NCBI GenBank assembly: GCA_902523125.1
Contig: CABYYA010000001.1
Location: forward strand, 1-64,000
Length of the DNA stretch: 64,000 nucleotides
Direction: 5' to 3'
From: an uncultured Pelagibacteraceae bacterium
Lineage (GTDB): Bacteria; Pseudomonadota; Alphaproteobacteria; Pelagibacterales; Pelagibacteraceae
Under the pieces are notes generated by a model. It ran no database searches. It was given only the letters and a program-made list of their open reading frames with translations, and was not told the origin of the DNA. Positions 15,211 through 28,253 of the stretch are shown here, piece after piece (the stretch's first letter is position 1; each line of letters begins with the position of its first letter). The translations under genes were made by a program, and so were the position numbers.

Positions 15211-15255
15211 TTCAATATATTTTGAACAATACTGGAGTGTATCTCTTGGGGTTGT

Positions 15256-15329
15256 GCGGGTGTAGTTCAATGGTAGAACGCTAGCCTTCCAAGCTGGATG
15301 TAAGGGTTCGATTCCCTTTACCCGCTCCA
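15256..15329 (+). tRNA. tRNA-Gly(UCC)
   Basis: gcgggtgtagttcaatggtagaacgctagccttccaagctggatgtaagggttcgattccctttacccgctcca. Confidence 0.96.
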
Positions 15330-15369
15330 AGAAGATAAATTTAAATTTAAAAAGTGAGGATTAAAAGTA

Positions 15370-16560
15370 ATGTCGAAAGAAAAATTTGTAAGAAATAAAC
15401 CACATTGTAACATCGGTACAATTGGTCATGTTGATCATGGTAAAACAACTTTAACTGCTGCTATCACTAAAGTTTTATCTGAAACTGGTGGCGCACAAGC
15501 TATTGCATATGATCAAATTGATAAAGCTCCAGAGGAAAAAGAGAGAGGTATTACTATATCTACTGCTCACGTAGAATACGAAACTGAAAAAAGACATTAT
15601 GCTCACGTAGACTGCCCAGGCCATGCTGACTATGTAAAAAATATGATCACAGGTGCAGCACAAATGGATGGTGCTATCTTAGTAGTAAATGCTGCAGATG
15701 GACCTATGCCTCAAACTAGAGAACACATTCTATTAGCAAGACAAGTTGGTGTTCCTGCAATTTGCGTTTACTTAAATAAAGTAGATCAGGTTGATGATAA
15801 AGAAATGATAGATCTTGTTGAAGAGGAGATTAGAGAATTACTAACTTCATACAAATTCCCAGGCGACAAAACTCCTATAGCAAAAGGCTCTGCACTTGCT
15901 GCTGTTGAGGGAAGAGATGAAGAAATAGGCAAAAAATCAATTTTAGAATTAATGAAAAATGTTGATGAATTTATTCCCCAACCAGATAGACCAAAAGATA
16001 AGGATTTTTTAATGCCTGTCGAAGATGTATTTTCTATTTCTGGAAGAGGTACAGTTGCAACAGGTAGAGTTGAGTCAGGTGTATTAAAAACAGGTGATGA
16101 ATTAGAGATAGTTGGTATTAGGGAAACAAAAAAATCAGTTTGTACTGGTGTAGAAATGTTTAGGAAACTATTAGATTCAGGTGAAGCGGGTGATAACGTT
16201 GGTGTTCTTTTAAGAGGAGTAGAAAGAACTGACATCGAGAGAGGACAAGTTCTTTGTAAGCCAGGTTCAGTCACACCTCATACTAAGTTTGAAGCACAGG
16301 CTTATGTATTAAAAAAAGAGGAGGGTGGCAGACACACTCCTTTCTTTACTAAGTACAGACCACAATTTTATTTTAGAACTACAGATGTAACAGGTGAAGT
16401 TGAATTACCAGCAGGTACTGAAATGGTCATGCCAGGTGATGATGCTAAGTTTATAGTAAAACTAATAACTCCTATTGCAATGTCAGAAAAACTGAACTTT
16501 GCAATCAGAGAGGGTGGAAGAACTGTAGGTGCTGGAGTTGTAACTAAAATTATAGAGTAA
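15370..16560 (+). CDS. tuf: Elongation factor Tu
   Basis: [18 protein letters not shown]; full-length EF-Tu. Confidence 0.99.
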   Translation: MSKEKFVRNKPHCNIGTIGHVDHGKTTLTAAITKVLSETGGAQAIAYDQIDKAPEEKERGITISTAHVEYETEKRHYAHVDCPGHADYVKNMITGAAQMDGAILVVNAADGPMPQTREHILLARQVGVPAICVYLNKVDQVDDKEMIDLVEEEIRELLTSYKFPGDKTPIAKGSALAAVEGRDEEIGKKSILELMKNVDEFIPQPDRPKDKDFLMPVEDVFSISGRGTVATGRVESGVLKTGDELEIVGIRETKKSVCTGVEMFRKLLDSGEAGDNVGVLLRGVERTDIERGQVLCKPGSVTPHTKFEAQAYVLKKEEGGRHTPFFTKYRPQFYFRTTDVTGEVELPAGTEMVMPGDDAKFIVKLITPIAMSEKLNFAIREGGRTVGAGVVTKIIE

Positions 16561-16571
16561 ACTCTATATGT

Positions 16572-16647
16572 AGGAGTGTAGCTCAATTGGTAGAGCGCCG
16601 GTCTCCAAAACCGGAGGCTGAGGGTTCGAGTCCCTCCGCTCCTGCCA
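16572..16647 (+). tRNA. tRNA-Trp(CCA)
   Basis: aggagtgtagctcaattggtagagcgccggtctccaaaaccggaggctgagggttcgagtccctccgctcctgcca. Confidence 0.96.
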
Positions 16648-16669
16648 ATTAATTAAAATATTTTATATT

Positions 16670-16861
16670 ATGAAAAACCCAATTAAATTTATTCAAGAAG
16701 TTAAGCAAGAAGCTTTTAAAGTTAGTTGGCCCTCTGGTAAAGAAACAATTCAAGGTGCCTTGATGGTGTTTGCTATGGCGGTAGTTATGTCATTATTTTT
16801 TCTTTTACTTGATCAAGTTTTAAAGTTTTTCTTAGAGCTTTTACTTAAAGTGAGTTTATGA
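16670..16861 (+). CDS. secE: Preprotein translocase subunit SecE
   Basis: FIQEVKQEAFKVSWPSGKETIQG; position before nusG. Confidence 0.95.
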   Translation: MKNPIKFIQEVKQEAFKVSWPSGKETIQGALMVFAMAVVMSLFFLLLDQVLKFFLELLLKVSL

Positions 16862-17391
16862 TGAAAAACTGGTACATTGTTCAATCACACTCAAGCTTTG
16901 AAAATAAAGTTGCTGGTTTAATCAAGGAAGAGGCAGAAAAAGCAAAGATTTCAGATAAATTTGATGAAATAATTGTTCCAACTCATGATGTAACTGAGGT
17001 TAAAAGGGGCAAAAGAGTTCAAAGAAAAAAAAAATATTTTCCTGGTTATGTTCTTATTAAGAGTGAGATGGATAACAGTATTTATCATATGATAAAGAAC
17101 ATAAAAAGAGTTAGCGGTTTTTTAGGAACAAAAGGTATACCTGTCCCAGTATCAGATAAGGAAATAGAGAAGATTTTAGGTCAAATAAAAGATGGTGTAG
17201 CTCAGCCAAAATCTGGTATAGAGTACAGCGTTGGTGAAAAAGTTCAAGTAGTTGATGGACCTTTCGCTTCGTTTAGTGGAATGGTAGAGGAAATTGATGA
17301 AGAGAAGTCAAAATTAAAAGTTTCAGTTTCTATATTTGGAAGACCGACACCAGTTGAATTAGAATATAATCAAGTGGAGAAAATAAGTTAA
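16861..17391 (+). CDS. nusG: Transcription termination/antitermination protein NusG
   Basis: [16 protein letters not shown]...[14 protein letters not shown]. Confidence 0.97.
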   Translation: MKNWYIVQSHSSFENKVAGLIKEEAEKAKISDKFDEIIVPTHDVTEVKRGKRVQRKKKYFPGYVLIKSEMDNSIYHMIKNIKRVSGFLGTKGIPVPVSDKEIEKILGQIKDGVAQPKSGIEYSVGEKVQVVDGPFASFSGMVEEIDEEKSKLKVSVSIFGRPTPVELEYNQVEKIS

Positions 17392-17822
17392 TGGCAGCAA
17401 AAAAAGAAATTAGTGGATTTATAAAACTACAAATTAAAGGTGGTCAAGCTAATCCAGCACCACCAGTTGGTCCTGCTTTAGGTCAGCGTGGGGTTAATAT
17501 AATGGAGTTTTGTAAAGCTTTTAATGATAAAACAAAATCTTTGGTGGGAAAACCTGTTCCAGTAGAAATTACTGTTTACAAGGATAAAAAATTTGATTTT
17601 AAAATTAAATCACCCCCTGCATCATTCTTTATTAGGGAGGCAGCAAAATTAAAAAGTGGTTCAAAAGAACCAGGTAGAAATATCGTTGCTTCTATTACAA
17701 AGAAGCAAGCAGAGGAAATCGCTAAACAAAAGATGAACGATTTAAACGCAATAGATTTAGAGCAGGCAGTAAAAATTATTGCAGGTTCAGCGAGATCAAT
17801 GGGTATTGAGGTCAAAGATTAA
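17391..17822 (+). CDS. rplK: 50S ribosomal protein L11
   Basis: [37 protein letters not shown]. Confidence 0.98.
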   Translation: MAAKKEISGFIKLQIKGGQANPAPPVGPALGQRGVNIMEFCKAFNDKTKSLVGKPVPVEITVYKDKKFDFKIKSPPASFFIREAAKLKSGSKEPGRNIVASITKKQAEEIAKQKMNDLNAIDLEQAVKIIAGSARSMGIEVKD

Positions 17823-17824
17823 CA

Positions 17825-18511
17825 ATGTCAAAAAGATTCAAAAAACTACCTGAAAAAACTTCTGAATTACCAGCAGAAGTTATTGAAAAATTAATTCCTA
17901 TAATAAAAAAAAATTGTACAACAAAATTTGATGAGTCGATTGATTTGAGTTTTCAAATAAATAACAAACAAAAAAAAAATGAAATTAATATTAGAACTTT
18001 AGTAAATCTTCCAGGAGGTTCGGGGAAAAAAGTAAAAGTTGCAGTAGTTTGTGAAGATGCAAAATCTGCTGATGCAAAATCAGCTGGTGCAGATATTGTT
18101 GGAAGTGACGATTTTATTGAAAAGATTAAAAACGGAGAATTAAATTTTGAAAAATTAATTTGTACACCTTCTATGATGATTAAATTATCTAAATTAGGAA
18201 AAGTACTTGGTCCAAAGGGTTTGATGCCTAATCCAAAACTAGGCTCTGTTACTGAGGATTTAAAGACAGCAATAAAAGATGCAAAATCTGGTCAAGCAGA
18301 GATAAGAAACGATAAAGATGGAAACATTGGTGTGAGTATTGGTAAAAAATCTTTTGCTCATGAAAAACTGATTAAAAATTACAATGCCATAATTGAAACT
18401 CTTGAAAAAGAAAAATCTAATAATACAGTAAAAGGTGAATTAGTTAAGACAGCCTTTTTAACATCAACAATGGGTGTCTCATATAAATTAAAATTAGAAA
18501 AAAGTATTTAA
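17825..18511 (+). CDS. rplA: 50S ribosomal protein L1
   Basis: GKVLGPKGLMPNPKLGSVT. Confidence 0.98.
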   Translation: MSKRFKKLPEKTSELPAEVIEKLIPIIKKNCTTKFDESIDLSFQINNKQKKNEINIRTLVNLPGGSGKKVKVAVVCEDAKSADAKSAGADIVGSDDFIEKIKNGELNFEKLICTPSMMIKLSKLGKVLGPKGLMPNPKLGSVTEDLKTAIKDAKSGQAEIRNDKDGNIGVSIGKKSFAHEKLIKNYNAIIETLEKEKSNNTVKGELVKTAFLTSTMGVSYKLKLEKSI

Positions 18512-18517
18512 ATCTTT

Positions 18518-19039
18518 ATGATGAACAAAGAACAAAAAAAAAATTATATAACTGAAATGACTGCACAATTCGAAAATAGTAAAGCAGTTATGGTAACTCA
18601 TTATCAAGGTTTAACTATGCCTCAACTTGATGAACTAAGATCAAAAATGAGAGAGCATGGAATAGTTTTTAGAATTACAAAAAACAGAATTACAAAATTA
18701 GCTTTGGAAAAAACTAAATGTAAGGATTTATCAAAACTGTTTACTGGACCAACAGCTGTAGCATTTGGAGAGGATGCAATTATGTCTGCAAGAATTTTAT
18801 CGAAATTTGCTAATGATAACGAGAGTCTAAAATTGATTGGTGGAATCATGGATAATGAGCTTTTAGATCAAGCTGGAGTATTAAATGTAGCTAGTTTACC
18901 AACTTTAGATGAAGCAAGAGCAAATATTGTGGGTATTTTGAATGCCTCTGCATCAAAATTAGCAAGTATTTTACTTGCACGATCGGAAAAAATGGGTAAT
19001 TTACCCCCAGAAAATTCTGAAACCCAACCTAAAGAGTAG
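18518..19039 (+). CDS. rplJ: 50S ribosomal protein L10
   Basis: L10 sequence and position between rplA and rplL. Confidence 0.97.
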   Translation: MMNKEQKKNYITEMTAQFENSKAVMVTHYQGLTMPQLDELRSKMREHGIVFRITKNRITKLALEKTKCKDLSKLFTGPTAVAFGEDAIMSARILSKFANDNESLKLIGGIMDNELLDQAGVLNVASLPTLDEARANIVGILNASASKLASILLARSEKMGNLPPENSETQPKE

Positions 19040-19042
19040 AAA

Positions 19043-19408
19043 ATGCCAGACCTAAATAAAATTATAGAAGATTTATCGAGCTTGACTGTTGCTGAAGCAG
19101 CAGATCTTTCAAAACAATTAGAAGAAAAATGGGGCGTTACCCCAGTGGTAGCAGCAGCACCAGCAGTAGCAGGCGCAACGGCAGCGGCAGAAGATAAAGA
19201 TGACTTTACTATTATGTTAGTCTCAGCAGGAGATAAAAAAATTAACGTTATTAAAGAAGTAAGAGCAGCAACTTCACTGGGCCTTAAAGAGGCTAAAGAT
19301 TTAGTTGAGGGTGCGCCTAAAGAAGTAAAAACTGGCGTTCCCAAAAAAGAAGCAGAAGAGATTAAAACTAAATTAGAAGCTGCAGGCGCTAAAGTAGAAC
19401 TTAAGTAA
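19043..19408 (+). CDS. rplL: 50S ribosomal protein L7/L12
   Basis: [19 protein letters not shown]...[14 protein letters not shown]. Confidence 0.98.
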   Translation: MPDLNKIIEDLSSLTVAEAADLSKQLEEKWGVTPVVAAAPAVAGATAAAEDKDDFTIMLVSAGDKKINVIKEVRAATSLGLKEAKDLVEGAPKEVKTGVPKKEAEEIKTKLEAAGAKVELK

Positions 19409-19430
19409 ATTAAAAAGGATTTTTTTAGCT

Positions 19431-19451
19431 CTGATTAATTTTGTTAATCAG
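19431..19451 (+). promoter_or_regulatory. Inverted repeat (8-bp stem, 5-nt loop) in the rplL-rpoB intergenic region
   Basis: CTGATTAA ttttg TTAATCAG. Confidence 0.6.
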
Positions 19452-19460
19452 TGTTAAACA

Positions 19461-22400
19461 TTGATGCAAATATCTTTTACTGAAAAGAAAAATATTAGAA
19501 AAAGTTTTGGTAAACTTAAAGAGAGTTTATCAATCCCGAACTTGATAGAAGTTCAAAAAAATTCTTATAAAGAATTAACAGATTTCAATACTGAAAATTT
19601 AGAATTAACAAAAGGTTTTGATAGAGTTTTTAAAAGCATTTTTCCAATTGATGATCTTAATGATAAGGGAACTTTAGAATATGTTTCTTATAGATTAGAA
19701 AAGCCAAAATTTGATGTAGAAGAATGTATAGCTAGAGGATTGACCTATTCTTCTGCATTAAAATGTACTCTTAGATTAGTTGTTTACGAAATAGATCAAG
19801 AGAATAATACTAAAGATATTTTATCTGCAAAAGAACAAGAAGTTTATATGGGAGAGGTTCCAATGATGACTAACAGTGGAACTTTTATAACTAATGGTGT
19901 GCAGAGAGTTGTTGTAAACCAAATGCATAGAAGTCCAGGTGTATTTTTCGATCATGACAAAGGAAAAACTCATGCGAGCGGTAAACTGTTATTTAATTGT
20001 CGTGTAATTCCAAATAGAGGTTCTTGGTTAGATTTTGAATATGATGTAAAAGATTTTTTATATTTTAAAATTGATAGAAAAAAAAAAATCCTCGCTTCTT
20101 CTTTATTACTCGCTCTAGGTTTTACTAAATCAGATATCGCTAACGAGTTTTATGAAAATGAAAAGTTTATTTATGATACTAATTCACAAAAATGGAAAAC
20201 AAAATTTAATCCAGAAAATTATAAAGCCAAAAATTTTTCAGAAGAAGTTATCGACGCGAGCACTGGTAAAGTTGTCATAAAATTAGGTGATAAGATAAAT
20301 TATTTAAATGCAAAAAAATTATCTAACGACGGTTTAAAAAATATTTTAGTTTCAAAAGAGTCCCTGTATGGAAAATTTTTACATACGGATATTAAGATAA
20401 GTGATGAAGAAGGTGGTACTTTCAAAATTGGAACTGAATTAAACGAAACTATTGTTCAACAAATATTAGATGCAAAAATTTATACTCTTGAAATTTCAGT
20501 TACTAACTCAATCAACAAAGGTGGTTATTTATTGACTACAATATTTAATGATAAAAATAATAATAAAGATGAAGCAATTACTGAAATTTATAAAATGCTA
20601 AGACCTGGTGAACCACCAACAATCGAGATAGCAACTCAAATATTTAATAATTTGTTTTTTAGCTCTGATAGATATGATTTATCTGATGTTGGTAGAGTCA
20701 AAATGAATTCTAGATTAAACTTAGAATGTTCTGATAAAATTACAATTTTGAGAAATGACGACATCATTGCAATAATTCATAAAATGCTTGATCTTAGAGA
20801 TGGAAAAGATGAAGTAGATGATATTGACCATTTGGGAAATAGACGAGTTCGATCTGTAGGAGAACTTGTTGAAAATCAGGCAAGGATCGGTGTTTATCGA
20901 ATGGAAAGAGCAATTAAAGAAAAAATGACTACTCTTGATATAGAGTCAGCAATGCCACAAGATTTAATTAATGCTAAACCACTTACAGTTTCGTTGAAAG
21001 ATTTTTTTGCTAGTTCACAGCTATCTCAGTTTATGGATCAAACCAATCCTTTATCCGAAATCACTCACAAAAGAAGAGTATCGGCACTAGGACCTGGTGG
21101 TTTGACACGAGAAAGAGCGGGTTTTGAAGTACGTGATGTACATCCAACACATTATGGAAGAATATGTCCAATCGAAACTCCTGAGGGACCAAATATCGGT
21201 TTGATTAATAGTTTATCTACTTACGCTAAGATTAATAAATATGGTTTTATCGAAAGTCCATACAAAAGAGTTAAAGATGGAGTAGTTCAAGATAAAGTTG
21301 AATACCTTTCTGCCATGGAGGAGACCAAGTACACAATTGCACAAGCTAATACAAAACTTGATAAAAATAGTAAAATTGTTGAGGAACTAGTATCTTGCAG
21401 GCAAAACTTGAACTTTTTATTATCTAAACCTGAAATTATTGATTACATTGACGTATCTCCAAAACAATTAGTATCAGTAGCAGCATCTTTAATTCCATTT
21501 TTAGAAAATGATGATGCTAACAGAGCTTTAATGGGATCAAACATGATGAGACAAGCGGTTCCGTTGTTAAAACCAGAAGCTCCACTAGTGGGAACAGGTA
21601 TTGAAAGCGATGTTGCACTTGATTCAGGCGTAACAATTGTAGCAAAGAGAGACGGTATAGTTGATAAAATTGATGGAAAAAGAATTGTTGTTAAAGTTAC
21701 AGAGGAAACAGATTTTACTAAATCTAGTGTAGATATATATAATCTTCAGAAGTTTAAAAGATCAAATCAAAATACTTGTATTAATCAAAGACCGTTAGTT
21801 AGAGTAGGAGATAAGGTTAAAACTGGTGATATTATTGCTGATGGCCCATCAACTAGATTAGGAGAATTAGCTTTGGGAAAAAATGTTACTGTAGCTTTTA
21901 TGCCTTGGCAAGGATACAATTTTGAAGACTCAATTTTGATTTCAGAGAGGTGCGTGACAGACGATGTATTCACATCAGTTCACATTGTTGAATACGAAAT
22001 AATGGCAAGAGATACTAAACTAGGTGAGGAAGAAATTACTAGAGATATTCCAAATGTTAATGAAGAGGCTTTAAAAAATCTTGATGAATCAGGTATAGTT
22101 TATATTGGTGCTGAGGTGAATGCTGGAGATATTTTAGTTGGTAAAGTCACACCAAAAGGTGACTCAGCTTCAGGACCAGAGGAAAAATTATTAAGATCAA
22201 TATTTGGTGAAAAAGCAATAGACGTAACTGATACATCTTTAAGAATGTCTAGAGGAAGTAGTGGAACAGTGGTTGATGTAAAGGTTTTCAATAGGCATGG
22301 TATTGAAAAAGATGAAAGATCTATTACAATCGAAAGAGCTGAGATTGAACAAGTTCAACAAGATAAAATTGTTGAGGAAGAAATTTTAGAAAGAAGTATT

Positions 22401-23552
22401 AAACAAAGGGCATCTCAAATTTTATCAGGCTCATCATTAACAAAAAAAATAAAGAATATTGATGTGGGTACTAAACTTGATTTTGAAACTATCAATAATT
22501 TAACAATCACTGATGCTTTTAAAATTACTGATGGAAATTCAAAAAATGATGCTGCACTAGCACAATTAAAAGACCAATATAATAAAGCGGAACAGGATAT
22601 TATTGAAAGATTTGAGGATAAAGTTTTAAAAATTAGAAGTGGTGATGATCTTTTACCTAGTGTAATGAAAATGGTTAAGGTTTTTGTAGCAATTAAAAGA
22701 AGACTTAGACCAGGTGATAAAATGTCTGGAAGACATGGTAACAAAGGAGTTGTTAGTAAGATTGTTCCTGTTGAAGACATGCCATACAGAGAAGATGGAA
22801 GACCAGTTGATATAGTTTTAAATCCCCTGGGAGTTCCAAGTCGTATGAACGTAGGTCAGATTTTGGAGACACACTTAGGTTGGGCATGTAAAGAATTTGG
22901 AGAACAAGTTAAAAATTTAGTCAATGAAAATCATAAAAAATTGGAAAAAACTGAAAAGATATCAAATTTCTTAAAGTCTGTTTATGGTGAGGAAATCTAT
23001 AATCAAAAAGTTGACAAGTTAAATAAAACAGAGTTTGAGGACTTATGTGAAAATCTTCAAAATGGAATTGCGATATCAACACCAGTATTTGATGGGGCAA
23101 AAGAGAGAGATGTAACAGAAATGTTAGAACTCGCAAAACTACCAGGCTCTGGACAAACTTATTTGTGGGATGGAAGAACAGGAGAAAAATTTGATAGGCC
23201 TGTAACAGTTGGAATTATCTATATGCTTAAACTTCATCATTTAGTAGAAGATAAGATTCACGCAAGATCTACCGGACCTTACAGCCTAGTTACGCAACAA
23301 CCACTAGGTGGCAAAGCACAATTAGGTGGTCAAAGATTTGGTGAAATGGAAGTTTGGGCTCTTGAGGCTTATGGTGCATCATACACTTTACAAGAAATAT
23401 TAACTGTAAAATCAGATGATGTAGCAGGTAGAGTTAAAGTTTATGAGACAATTGTTAAGGGTGAAGAAAACTTCGAGTCAGGTATACCAGAATCTTTCAA
23501 TGTATTAGTTAAAGAGATAAAATCTTTGGCATTAAATGTGGAATTAAATTGA
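19461..23552 (+). CDS. rpoB: RNA polymerase beta subunit
   Basis: Full-length RpoB ([44 protein letters not shown]). ATG at 19464 is an alternative start to TTG 19461. Confidence 0.99.
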   Translation: MMQISFTEKKNIRKSFGKLKESLSIPNLIEVQKNSYKELTDFNTENLELTKGFDRVFKSIFPIDDLNDKGTLEYVSYRLEKPKFDVEECIARGLTYSSALKCTLRLVVYEIDQENNTKDILSAKEQEVYMGEVPMMTNSGTFITNGVQRVVVNQMHRSPGVFFDHDKGKTHASGKLLFNCRVIPNRGSWLDFEYDVKDFLYFKIDRKKKILASSLLLALGFTKSDIANEFYENEKFIYDTNSQKWKTKFNPENYKAKNFSEEVIDASTGKVVIKLGDKINYLNAKKLSNDGLKNILVSKESLYGKFLHTDIKISDEEGGTFKIGTELNETIVQQILDAKIYTLEISVTNSINKGGYLLTTIFNDKNNNKDEAITEIYKMLRPGEPPTIEIATQIFNNLFFSSDRYDLSDVGRVKMNSRLNLECSDKITILRNDDIIAIIHKMLDLRDGKDEVDDIDHLGNRRVRSVGELVENQARIGVYRMERAIKEKMTTLDIESAMPQDLINAKPLTVSLKDFFASSQLSQFMDQTNPLSEITHKRRVSALGPGGLTRERAGFEVRDVHPTHYGRICPIETPEGPNIGLINSLSTYAKINKYGFIESPYKRVKDGVVQDKVEYLSAMEETKYTIAQANTKLDKNSKIVEELVSCRQNLNFLLSKPEIIDYIDVSPKQLVSVAASLIPFLENDDANRALMGSNMMRQAVPLLKPEAPLVGTGIESDVALDSGVTIVAKRDGIVDKIDGKRIVVKVTEETDFTKSSVDIYNLQKFKRSNQNTCINQRPLVRVGDKVKTGDIIADGPSTRLGELALGKNVTVAFMPWQGYNFEDSILISERCVTDDVFTSVHIVEYEIMARDTKLGEEEITRDIPNVNEEALKNLDESGIVYIGAEVNAGDILVGKVTPKGDSASGPEEKLLRSIFGEKAIDVTDTSLRMSRGSSGTVVDVKVFNRHGIEKDERSITIERAEIEQVQQDKIVEEEILERSIKQRASQILSGSSLTKKIKNIDVGTKLDFETINNLTITDAFKITDGNSKNDAALAQLKDQYNKAEQDIIERFEDKVLKIRSGDDLLPSVMKMVKVFVAIKRRLRPGDKMSGRHGNKGVVSKIVPVEDMPYREDGRPVDIVLNPLGVPSRMNVGQILETHLGWACKEFGEQVKNLVNENHKKLEKTEKISNFLKSVYGEEIYNQKVDKLNKTEFEDLCENLQNGIAISTPVFDGAKERDVTEMLELAKLPGSGQTYLWDGRTGEKFDRPVTVGIIYMLKLHHLVEDKIHARSTGPYSLVTQQPLGGKAQLGGQRFGEMEVWALEAYGASYTLQEILTVKSDDVAGRVKVYETIVKGEENFESGIPESFNVLVKEIKSLALNVELN

Positions 23553-23554
23553 TT

Positions 23555-26500
23555 ATGAAAAAAGAACTAACAGACTTATTCAAAAATTCTGAGATATCTG
23601 AAGCTCAAAATTTTAATAGCATCAAAATTTCATTAGCTAGCCCAGAGAAAATAAAATCCTGGACATATGGTGAAATAAAAAAACCTGAGACCATAAACTA
23701 CAGAACTTTCAGACCAGAAAAAGATGGATTATTTTGTGCAAGAATATTTGGTCCTATCAAGGATTATGAATGTTTGTGTGGAAAATATAAAAGAATGAAA
23801 TTCAGAGGTATAATTTGCGAAAAATGCGGAGTTGAAGTTACAAAATCAAATGTTCGTAGAGAGAGAATGGGTCATATTAATCTAGCTACTCCAGTTGCCC
23901 ATATTTGGTTTTTGAAGTCATTACCCAGTCGAATAGCTTTAGCAGTTGATATGAAGTTGAAAGAAATTGAAAGAGTACTTTACTTTGAAAATTTTATTGT
24001 AATTGAACCTGGCTTAACTGGATTAAAAAAAAATCAACTTTTAAATGAGGAAGAGTTAGCAAAATATCAAGATGAGTTTGGTGAGGAAGCTTTTTTTGCC
24101 GGAATAGGAGCCGAAGCAGTTTTAGAAATGCTTAAGAATCTTGATTTAGAATTAGAAAAGAAAAATTTAGTTAGTTTCATTAAAGAGACAAAATCAAAAG
24201 TTAATGAGGAAAGAGCTATTAAAAGGTTAAAATTAATAGAATCTTTTATTGATACAGGTCAAAAACCAGAGTGGATGATCATGACAGTCGTTCCCGTAAT
24301 ACCACCTGAACTTAGACCTTTAGTTCCTTTGGATGGTGGTAGATTTGCTACTTCAGATTTAAATGATTTATACAGAAGAGTTATCAACAGAAATAATCGT
24401 TTAAAAAGATTAATGGATCTAAAAGCTCCTGACATTATTGTGAGAAATGAAAAAAGAATGTTACAAGAATCTGTTGATGCATTATTTGATAATGGTCGAA
24501 GAGGAAGAGTGATCACTGGTACTGGTAAGAGACCATTAAAATCTTTAGCAGAAATGTTAAAAGGTAAGCAAGGTAGATTTAGACAAAATCTTTTAGGAAA
24601 GCGTGTAGATTACTCTGGTAGATCTGTAATTGTTGTTGGGCCTGATTTAAAATTACACGAGTGTGGACTACCAAAAAAAATGGCATTAGAATTATTTAAA
24701 CCATTTTTATATGCGAGATTAAATAAACTAGGATTAGCCTCAACAATCAAACAAGCAAAAAAACTGGTTGAAAAAGAAACTAATGCTGTATGGGACGCTC
24801 TAGAGCTAATTGTAAGAGAACACCCAGTTTTATTGAATAGAGCTCCAACTCTACATAGATTAGGAGTTCAAGCTTTTGAACCTAAATTGATAGAGGGAGA
24901 TGCTATTGAGCTACACCCATTAACATGTGCAGCCTTTAATGCTGATTTTGATGGAGATCAGATGGCAGTTCACGTTCCATTAAGTTTAGAAGCCCAATTA
25001 GAGGCAAGAATATTGATGCTATCAACAAATAATATTTTATCACCATCAAATGGTAAACCAATCATAGTTCCAAGTCAGGATATGATTTTAGGAATTTATT
25101 ATTTATCACAAGAGCCATTAACTGATAAACCAGCAGGATATTTTACAAATGCAGATCAAATAGAATTTGCTTTATCCTCAGGACAATTAAAAGTTCATAG
25201 TACAATTATATCAAGATTTGAAACAATTGATGAGAATGGAAATAAGAAGTTTGAAAAATACACATCAACAGCGGGTAGATTTTTATTAGCAAACTTGTTA
25301 CCAAAAAACAAAGACATTAAATTTTCATTGGTAGACAGATTACTACCAAAAAAAGTTGTTTCTGAAGTAATAGACATAGTTTTTAGATTCTGCGGTCAGA
25401 AAACAACTGTTATTTTTTGTGATAAATTAAAGGATTTAGGTTTTAAACATGCATTTAAAGCTGGAATTTCTTTTGGTAAGGACGACTTAGTTATACCGGA
25501 GAGCAAAACTCAATTAATAGATGATACAAAAAAATTGATTTCAGATTATGAGACTCAATATGCTGAAGGTCTTATTACTAGAGGTGAAAAATACAATAAA
25601 GTTGTTGATGCCTGGTCAAAATGTACTGATCGTGTAGCCGGTGAGATGATGAAAGGTATTTCAGCAACTGAAAAAACTTCAGATGGCTTAAAAATTAATT
25701 CAGTATTTATGATGGCTGACAGTGGTGCAAGAGGTTCAGCTGCTCAAATGAAACAATTAGCTGGTATGAGAGGTCTAATTGCAAAACCTTCTGGTGAGAT
25801 TATTGAAAGTCCAATAACTTCAAATTTTAAAGAGGGATTAACTGCTCTTGAATACTTTAATTCTACTCACGGAGCTAGAAAAGGTCTAGCTGACACAGCA
25901 TTAAAAACAGCAAGCTCAGGATATTTAACTAGAAGATTGTGTGATGTTGCACAAGATCTAACAATTACAAAGCAAAATTGTGACAATCCAGGATTTATTG
26001 AACTCTCAGAAATTTTAGAGGGTGGAAACGTTGTGGTAAGTCTATCTGAAAGATCTCTAGGTCGAGTGACAGCGTCAGATGTTAAACATCCTTTAACAGG
26101 TGAAATAATAATCAAAAAATCAACTATGATCGATGAAGCTGGATGTGATAAAATTGACTCTGCAGGAATTAAATCGCTTAAAGTTTTTTCAGTAATGACA
26201 TGTAGTTCAAAAGAAGGTGTTTGTGCTACCTGTTATGGTAGAGATTTATCTAGAGGTAAAATGGTACATGTAGGTGAAGCAATTGGAATGATTTCGGCAC
26301 AATCAATTGGTGAACCTGGAACTCAATTAACAATGAGAACTTTCCACGTCGGTGGAACTGCTTCAGTAAAACAAGACTCACAAATAGTAAGTAAAAATGA
26401 GGGAACTTTAAAAATCTTGAACTCAAACATTCTAGAAGACTCTAAAAAGAACCTGATAGTAATGGGACGTAATACTCAACTTTCTATCGAGGATGATAAT

Positions 26501-27718
26501 GGAGTACAAATTGCAGTTTATAAAGTTGCATACGGATCGAGACTATTTTTTAAAAATGGTGACAAAGTAAAAGCAAATACCAAAATTTGTGAATGGGATC
26601 CTTATACTACGCCTGTTATTGCTGAGAAAAGTGGTATTTCAAGTTATGTAGATTTAATTGATGGTGTTTCAATTCAAGAAACTACAGATGATGCCACAGG
26701 AATATCATCTAAATCCGTAATAGATTGGAGAGCACAATCCAAAAGTAATGATTTAAAACCAAGAATCACTCTTAGAGATGAAAAAGGTAATGTAATTAAA
26801 AAAGCAGATGATAATGAAGCAAGATATTATCTCGTTCCAGACTCTATTTTATCAGTTAAAGATGGACAAAAAGTTTCTGCAGGAGATGTAATAGCTAGAC
26901 TTCCAAAAGAAACAACGAAAACAAAAGATATTACCGGTGGACTACCAAGAGTTGCTGAATTATTTGAAGCAAGAAAAGCAAAGGATAGTGCAATTATTGC
27001 AGAAAATGATGGACAAGTCATTTTTGGAAAAGAAGTAAGAGGCAAACAAAGAATTTCAATTGTTCCAGAAGATGGAAATGAACCATCAAATTATTTAATT
27101 CCTAAAGGCAAACATATTAACTTTAACCAAGGCGAAAAAATTAAAAAAGGTGAATATCTTCTTGATGGTCAGCCTTTACCACATGATATTTTAAGAATTA
27201 TGGGCATAAAAGAATTAACGGAGTATTTTGTTAATCAGGTTCAGGAAGTTTACAGACTACAAGGTGTTATCATAAATGATAAACATATCGAAACTATTTT
27301 AAGACAAATGTTAAAAAAAGTAGAAGTGAAATCTTCAGGGGACTCATCTTATTTACCAGGAGAAATTGTTGATAGAATAAAATTTGATAACATGAATGAA
27401 AAACTTAAATCAGAAAACAAAACACCAGCAATAGGTGAAAGAGTTTTAATGGGTATAACAAAGGCTTCTTTACAAACGGAGTCATTTATTTCTGCTGCTT
27501 CATTCCAAGAAACTACAAGAGTTTTAACAGATGCTGCAATTAAAGGTAAAATTGACCCATTAAATGGATTAAAAGAGAATGTAATCGTTGGTAGATTGGT
27601 ACCTGCTGGAACAGGTAATATCAAAAATAGATGGAATAAAAAAGCACTCGATGATGATAACAAATTCTTATCTGAACAAGAAAAGATTGAAGCCTCAGAA
27701 ACCCAAGCAAATCAATAG
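23555..27718 (+). CDS. rpoC: RNA polymerase beta' subunit
   Basis: [16 protein letters not shown] catalytic motif; ATG at 23555. Confidence 0.99.
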   Translation: MKKELTDLFKNSEISEAQNFNSIKISLASPEKIKSWTYGEIKKPETINYRTFRPEKDGLFCARIFGPIKDYECLCGKYKRMKFRGIICEKCGVEVTKSNVRRERMGHINLATPVAHIWFLKSLPSRIALAVDMKLKEIERVLYFENFIVIEPGLTGLKKNQLLNEEELAKYQDEFGEEAFFAGIGAEAVLEMLKNLDLELEKKNLVSFIKETKSKVNEERAIKRLKLIESFIDTGQKPEWMIMTVVPVIPPELRPLVPLDGGRFATSDLNDLYRRVINRNNRLKRLMDLKAPDIIVRNEKRMLQESVDALFDNGRRGRVITGTGKRPLKSLAEMLKGKQGRFRQNLLGKRVDYSGRSVIVVGPDLKLHECGLPKKMALELFKPFLYARLNKLGLASTIKQAKKLVEKETNAVWDALELIVREHPVLLNRAPTLHRLGVQAFEPKLIEGDAIELHPLTCAAFNADFDGDQMAVHVPLSLEAQLEARILMLSTNNILSPSNGKPIIVPSQDMILGIYYLSQEPLTDKPAGYFTNADQIEFALSSGQLKVHSTIISRFETIDENGNKKFEKYTSTAGRFLLANLLPKNKDIKFSLVDRLLPKKVVSEVIDIVFRFCGQKTTVIFCDKLKDLGFKHAFKAGISFGKDDLVIPESKTQLIDDTKKLISDYETQYAEGLITRGEKYNKVVDAWSKCTDRVAGEMMKGISATEKTSDGLKINSVFMMADSGARGSAAQMKQLAGMRGLIAKPSGEIIESPITSNFKEGLTALEYFNSTHGARKGLADTALKTASSGYLTRRLCDVAQDLTITKQNCDNPGFIELSEILEGGNVVVSLSERSLGRVTASDVKHPLTGEIIIKKSTMIDEAGCDKIDSAGIKSLKVFSVMTCSSKEGVCATCYGRDLSRGKMVHVGEAIGMISAQSIGEPGTQLTMRTFHVGGTASVKQDSQIVSKNEGTLKILNSNILEDSKKNLIVMGRNTQLSIEDDNGVQIAVYKVAYGSRLFFKNGDKVKANTKICEWDPYTTPVIAEKSGISSYVDLIDGVSIQETTDDATGISSKSVIDWRAQSKSNDLKPRITLRDEKGNVIKKADDNEARYYLVPDSILSVKDGQKVSAGDVIARLPKETTKTKDITGGLPRVAELFEARKAKDSAIIAENDGQVIFGKEVRGKQRISIVPEDGNEPSNYLIPKGKHINFNQGEKIKKGEYLLDGQPLPHDILRIMGIKELTEYFVNQVQEVYRLQGVIINDKHIETILRQMLKKVEVKSSGDSSYLPGEIVDRIKFDNMNEKLKSENKTPAIGERVLMGITKASLQTESFISAASFQETTRVLTDAAIKGKIDPLNGLKENVIVGRLVPAGTGNIKNRWNKKALDDDNKFLSEQEKIEASETQANQ

Positions 27719-27747
27719 AAAAAACTGACTTAAACTACAGGTTTTGT

Positions 27748-27775
27748 TTGACAAAGTTCAATTAATAAGTATTTT
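27748..27775 (+). promoter_or_regulatory. Putative sigma70-type promoter for rpsL-rpsG-fusA
   Basis: TTGACA - 16 nt - TATTTT in the rpoC-rpsL intergenic region. Confidence 0.5.
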
Positions 27776-27879
27776 GGCGATATTTTTGGTTGGAATGTGG
27801 TACTAATCGAATGTACTAAACGCTGCCATAATTGACCTGTCAGTTATTTCATCAAAAATATAATTAATTTAATAATTTT

Positions 27880-28251
27880 ATGCCAACAATTAACCAGTTG
27901 TTAAAAAAAAAAAGAGTTAAACAAGTTAAGAGGAATAAAGTTCCTGCTTTACAAAAACAACCTTTGAAAAGAGGTGTTTGTGTTAAGGTTTATACAACTA
28001 CACCAAAAAAACCTAATTCAGCTTTAAGAAAAGTTGCACGAGTAAGGTTATCTAATGGTTTTGAAGTTACAGCATATATACCAGGCGAAGGTCATAATCT
28101 GCAAGAGCACTCAGTTGTTTTAATAAGAGGTGGAAGAGTCAAGGATCTACCTGGTGTGAGGTATCACATATTAAGAGGAAATCTTGATACCCAAGGAGTT
28201 GCAAATAGAAAAAAAAGAAGATCTTTGTATGGAACCAAAAAGGGTAAATAA
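27880..28251 (+). CDS. rpsL: 30S ribosomal protein S12
   Basis: [11 protein letters not shown]...[21 protein letters not shown]. Confidence 0.99.
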   Translation: MPTINQLLKKKRVKQVKRNKVPALQKQPLKRGVCVKVYTTTPKKPNSALRKVARVRLSNGFEVTAYIPGEGHNLQEHSVVLIRGGRVKDLPGVRYHILRGNLDTQGVANRKKRRSLYGTKKGK

Positions 28252-28253
28252 AA

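Noticed and set aside
15081-15284. 67-aa plus-strand ORF across tRNA-Tyr and tRNA-Gly
   Set aside because: Overlaps two well-supported tRNAs; not coding.
15037-15330. 97-aa minus-strand ORF (MERVKGIEPLHPAWKASVLPLNYTR...)
   Set aside because: Antisense translation of tRNA-Gly and tRNA-Tyr; a familiar spurious tRNA-derived ORF type.
15786-16274. 162-aa antisense ORF within tuf
   Set aside because: Mirror of a highly biased codon pattern in a conserved gene; no independent support.
18868-19344. 158-aa antisense ORF across rplJ/rplL
   Set aside because: Low-complexity Ala/Thr/Ser translation opposite ribosomal protein genes; codon-bias artefact.
22415-22780. Antisense ORFs inside rpoB/rpoC and fusA (e.g. 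22415-22780, 27349-27663, 29279-29560)
   Set aside because: Fully embedded opposite essential genes with no recognisable domain.
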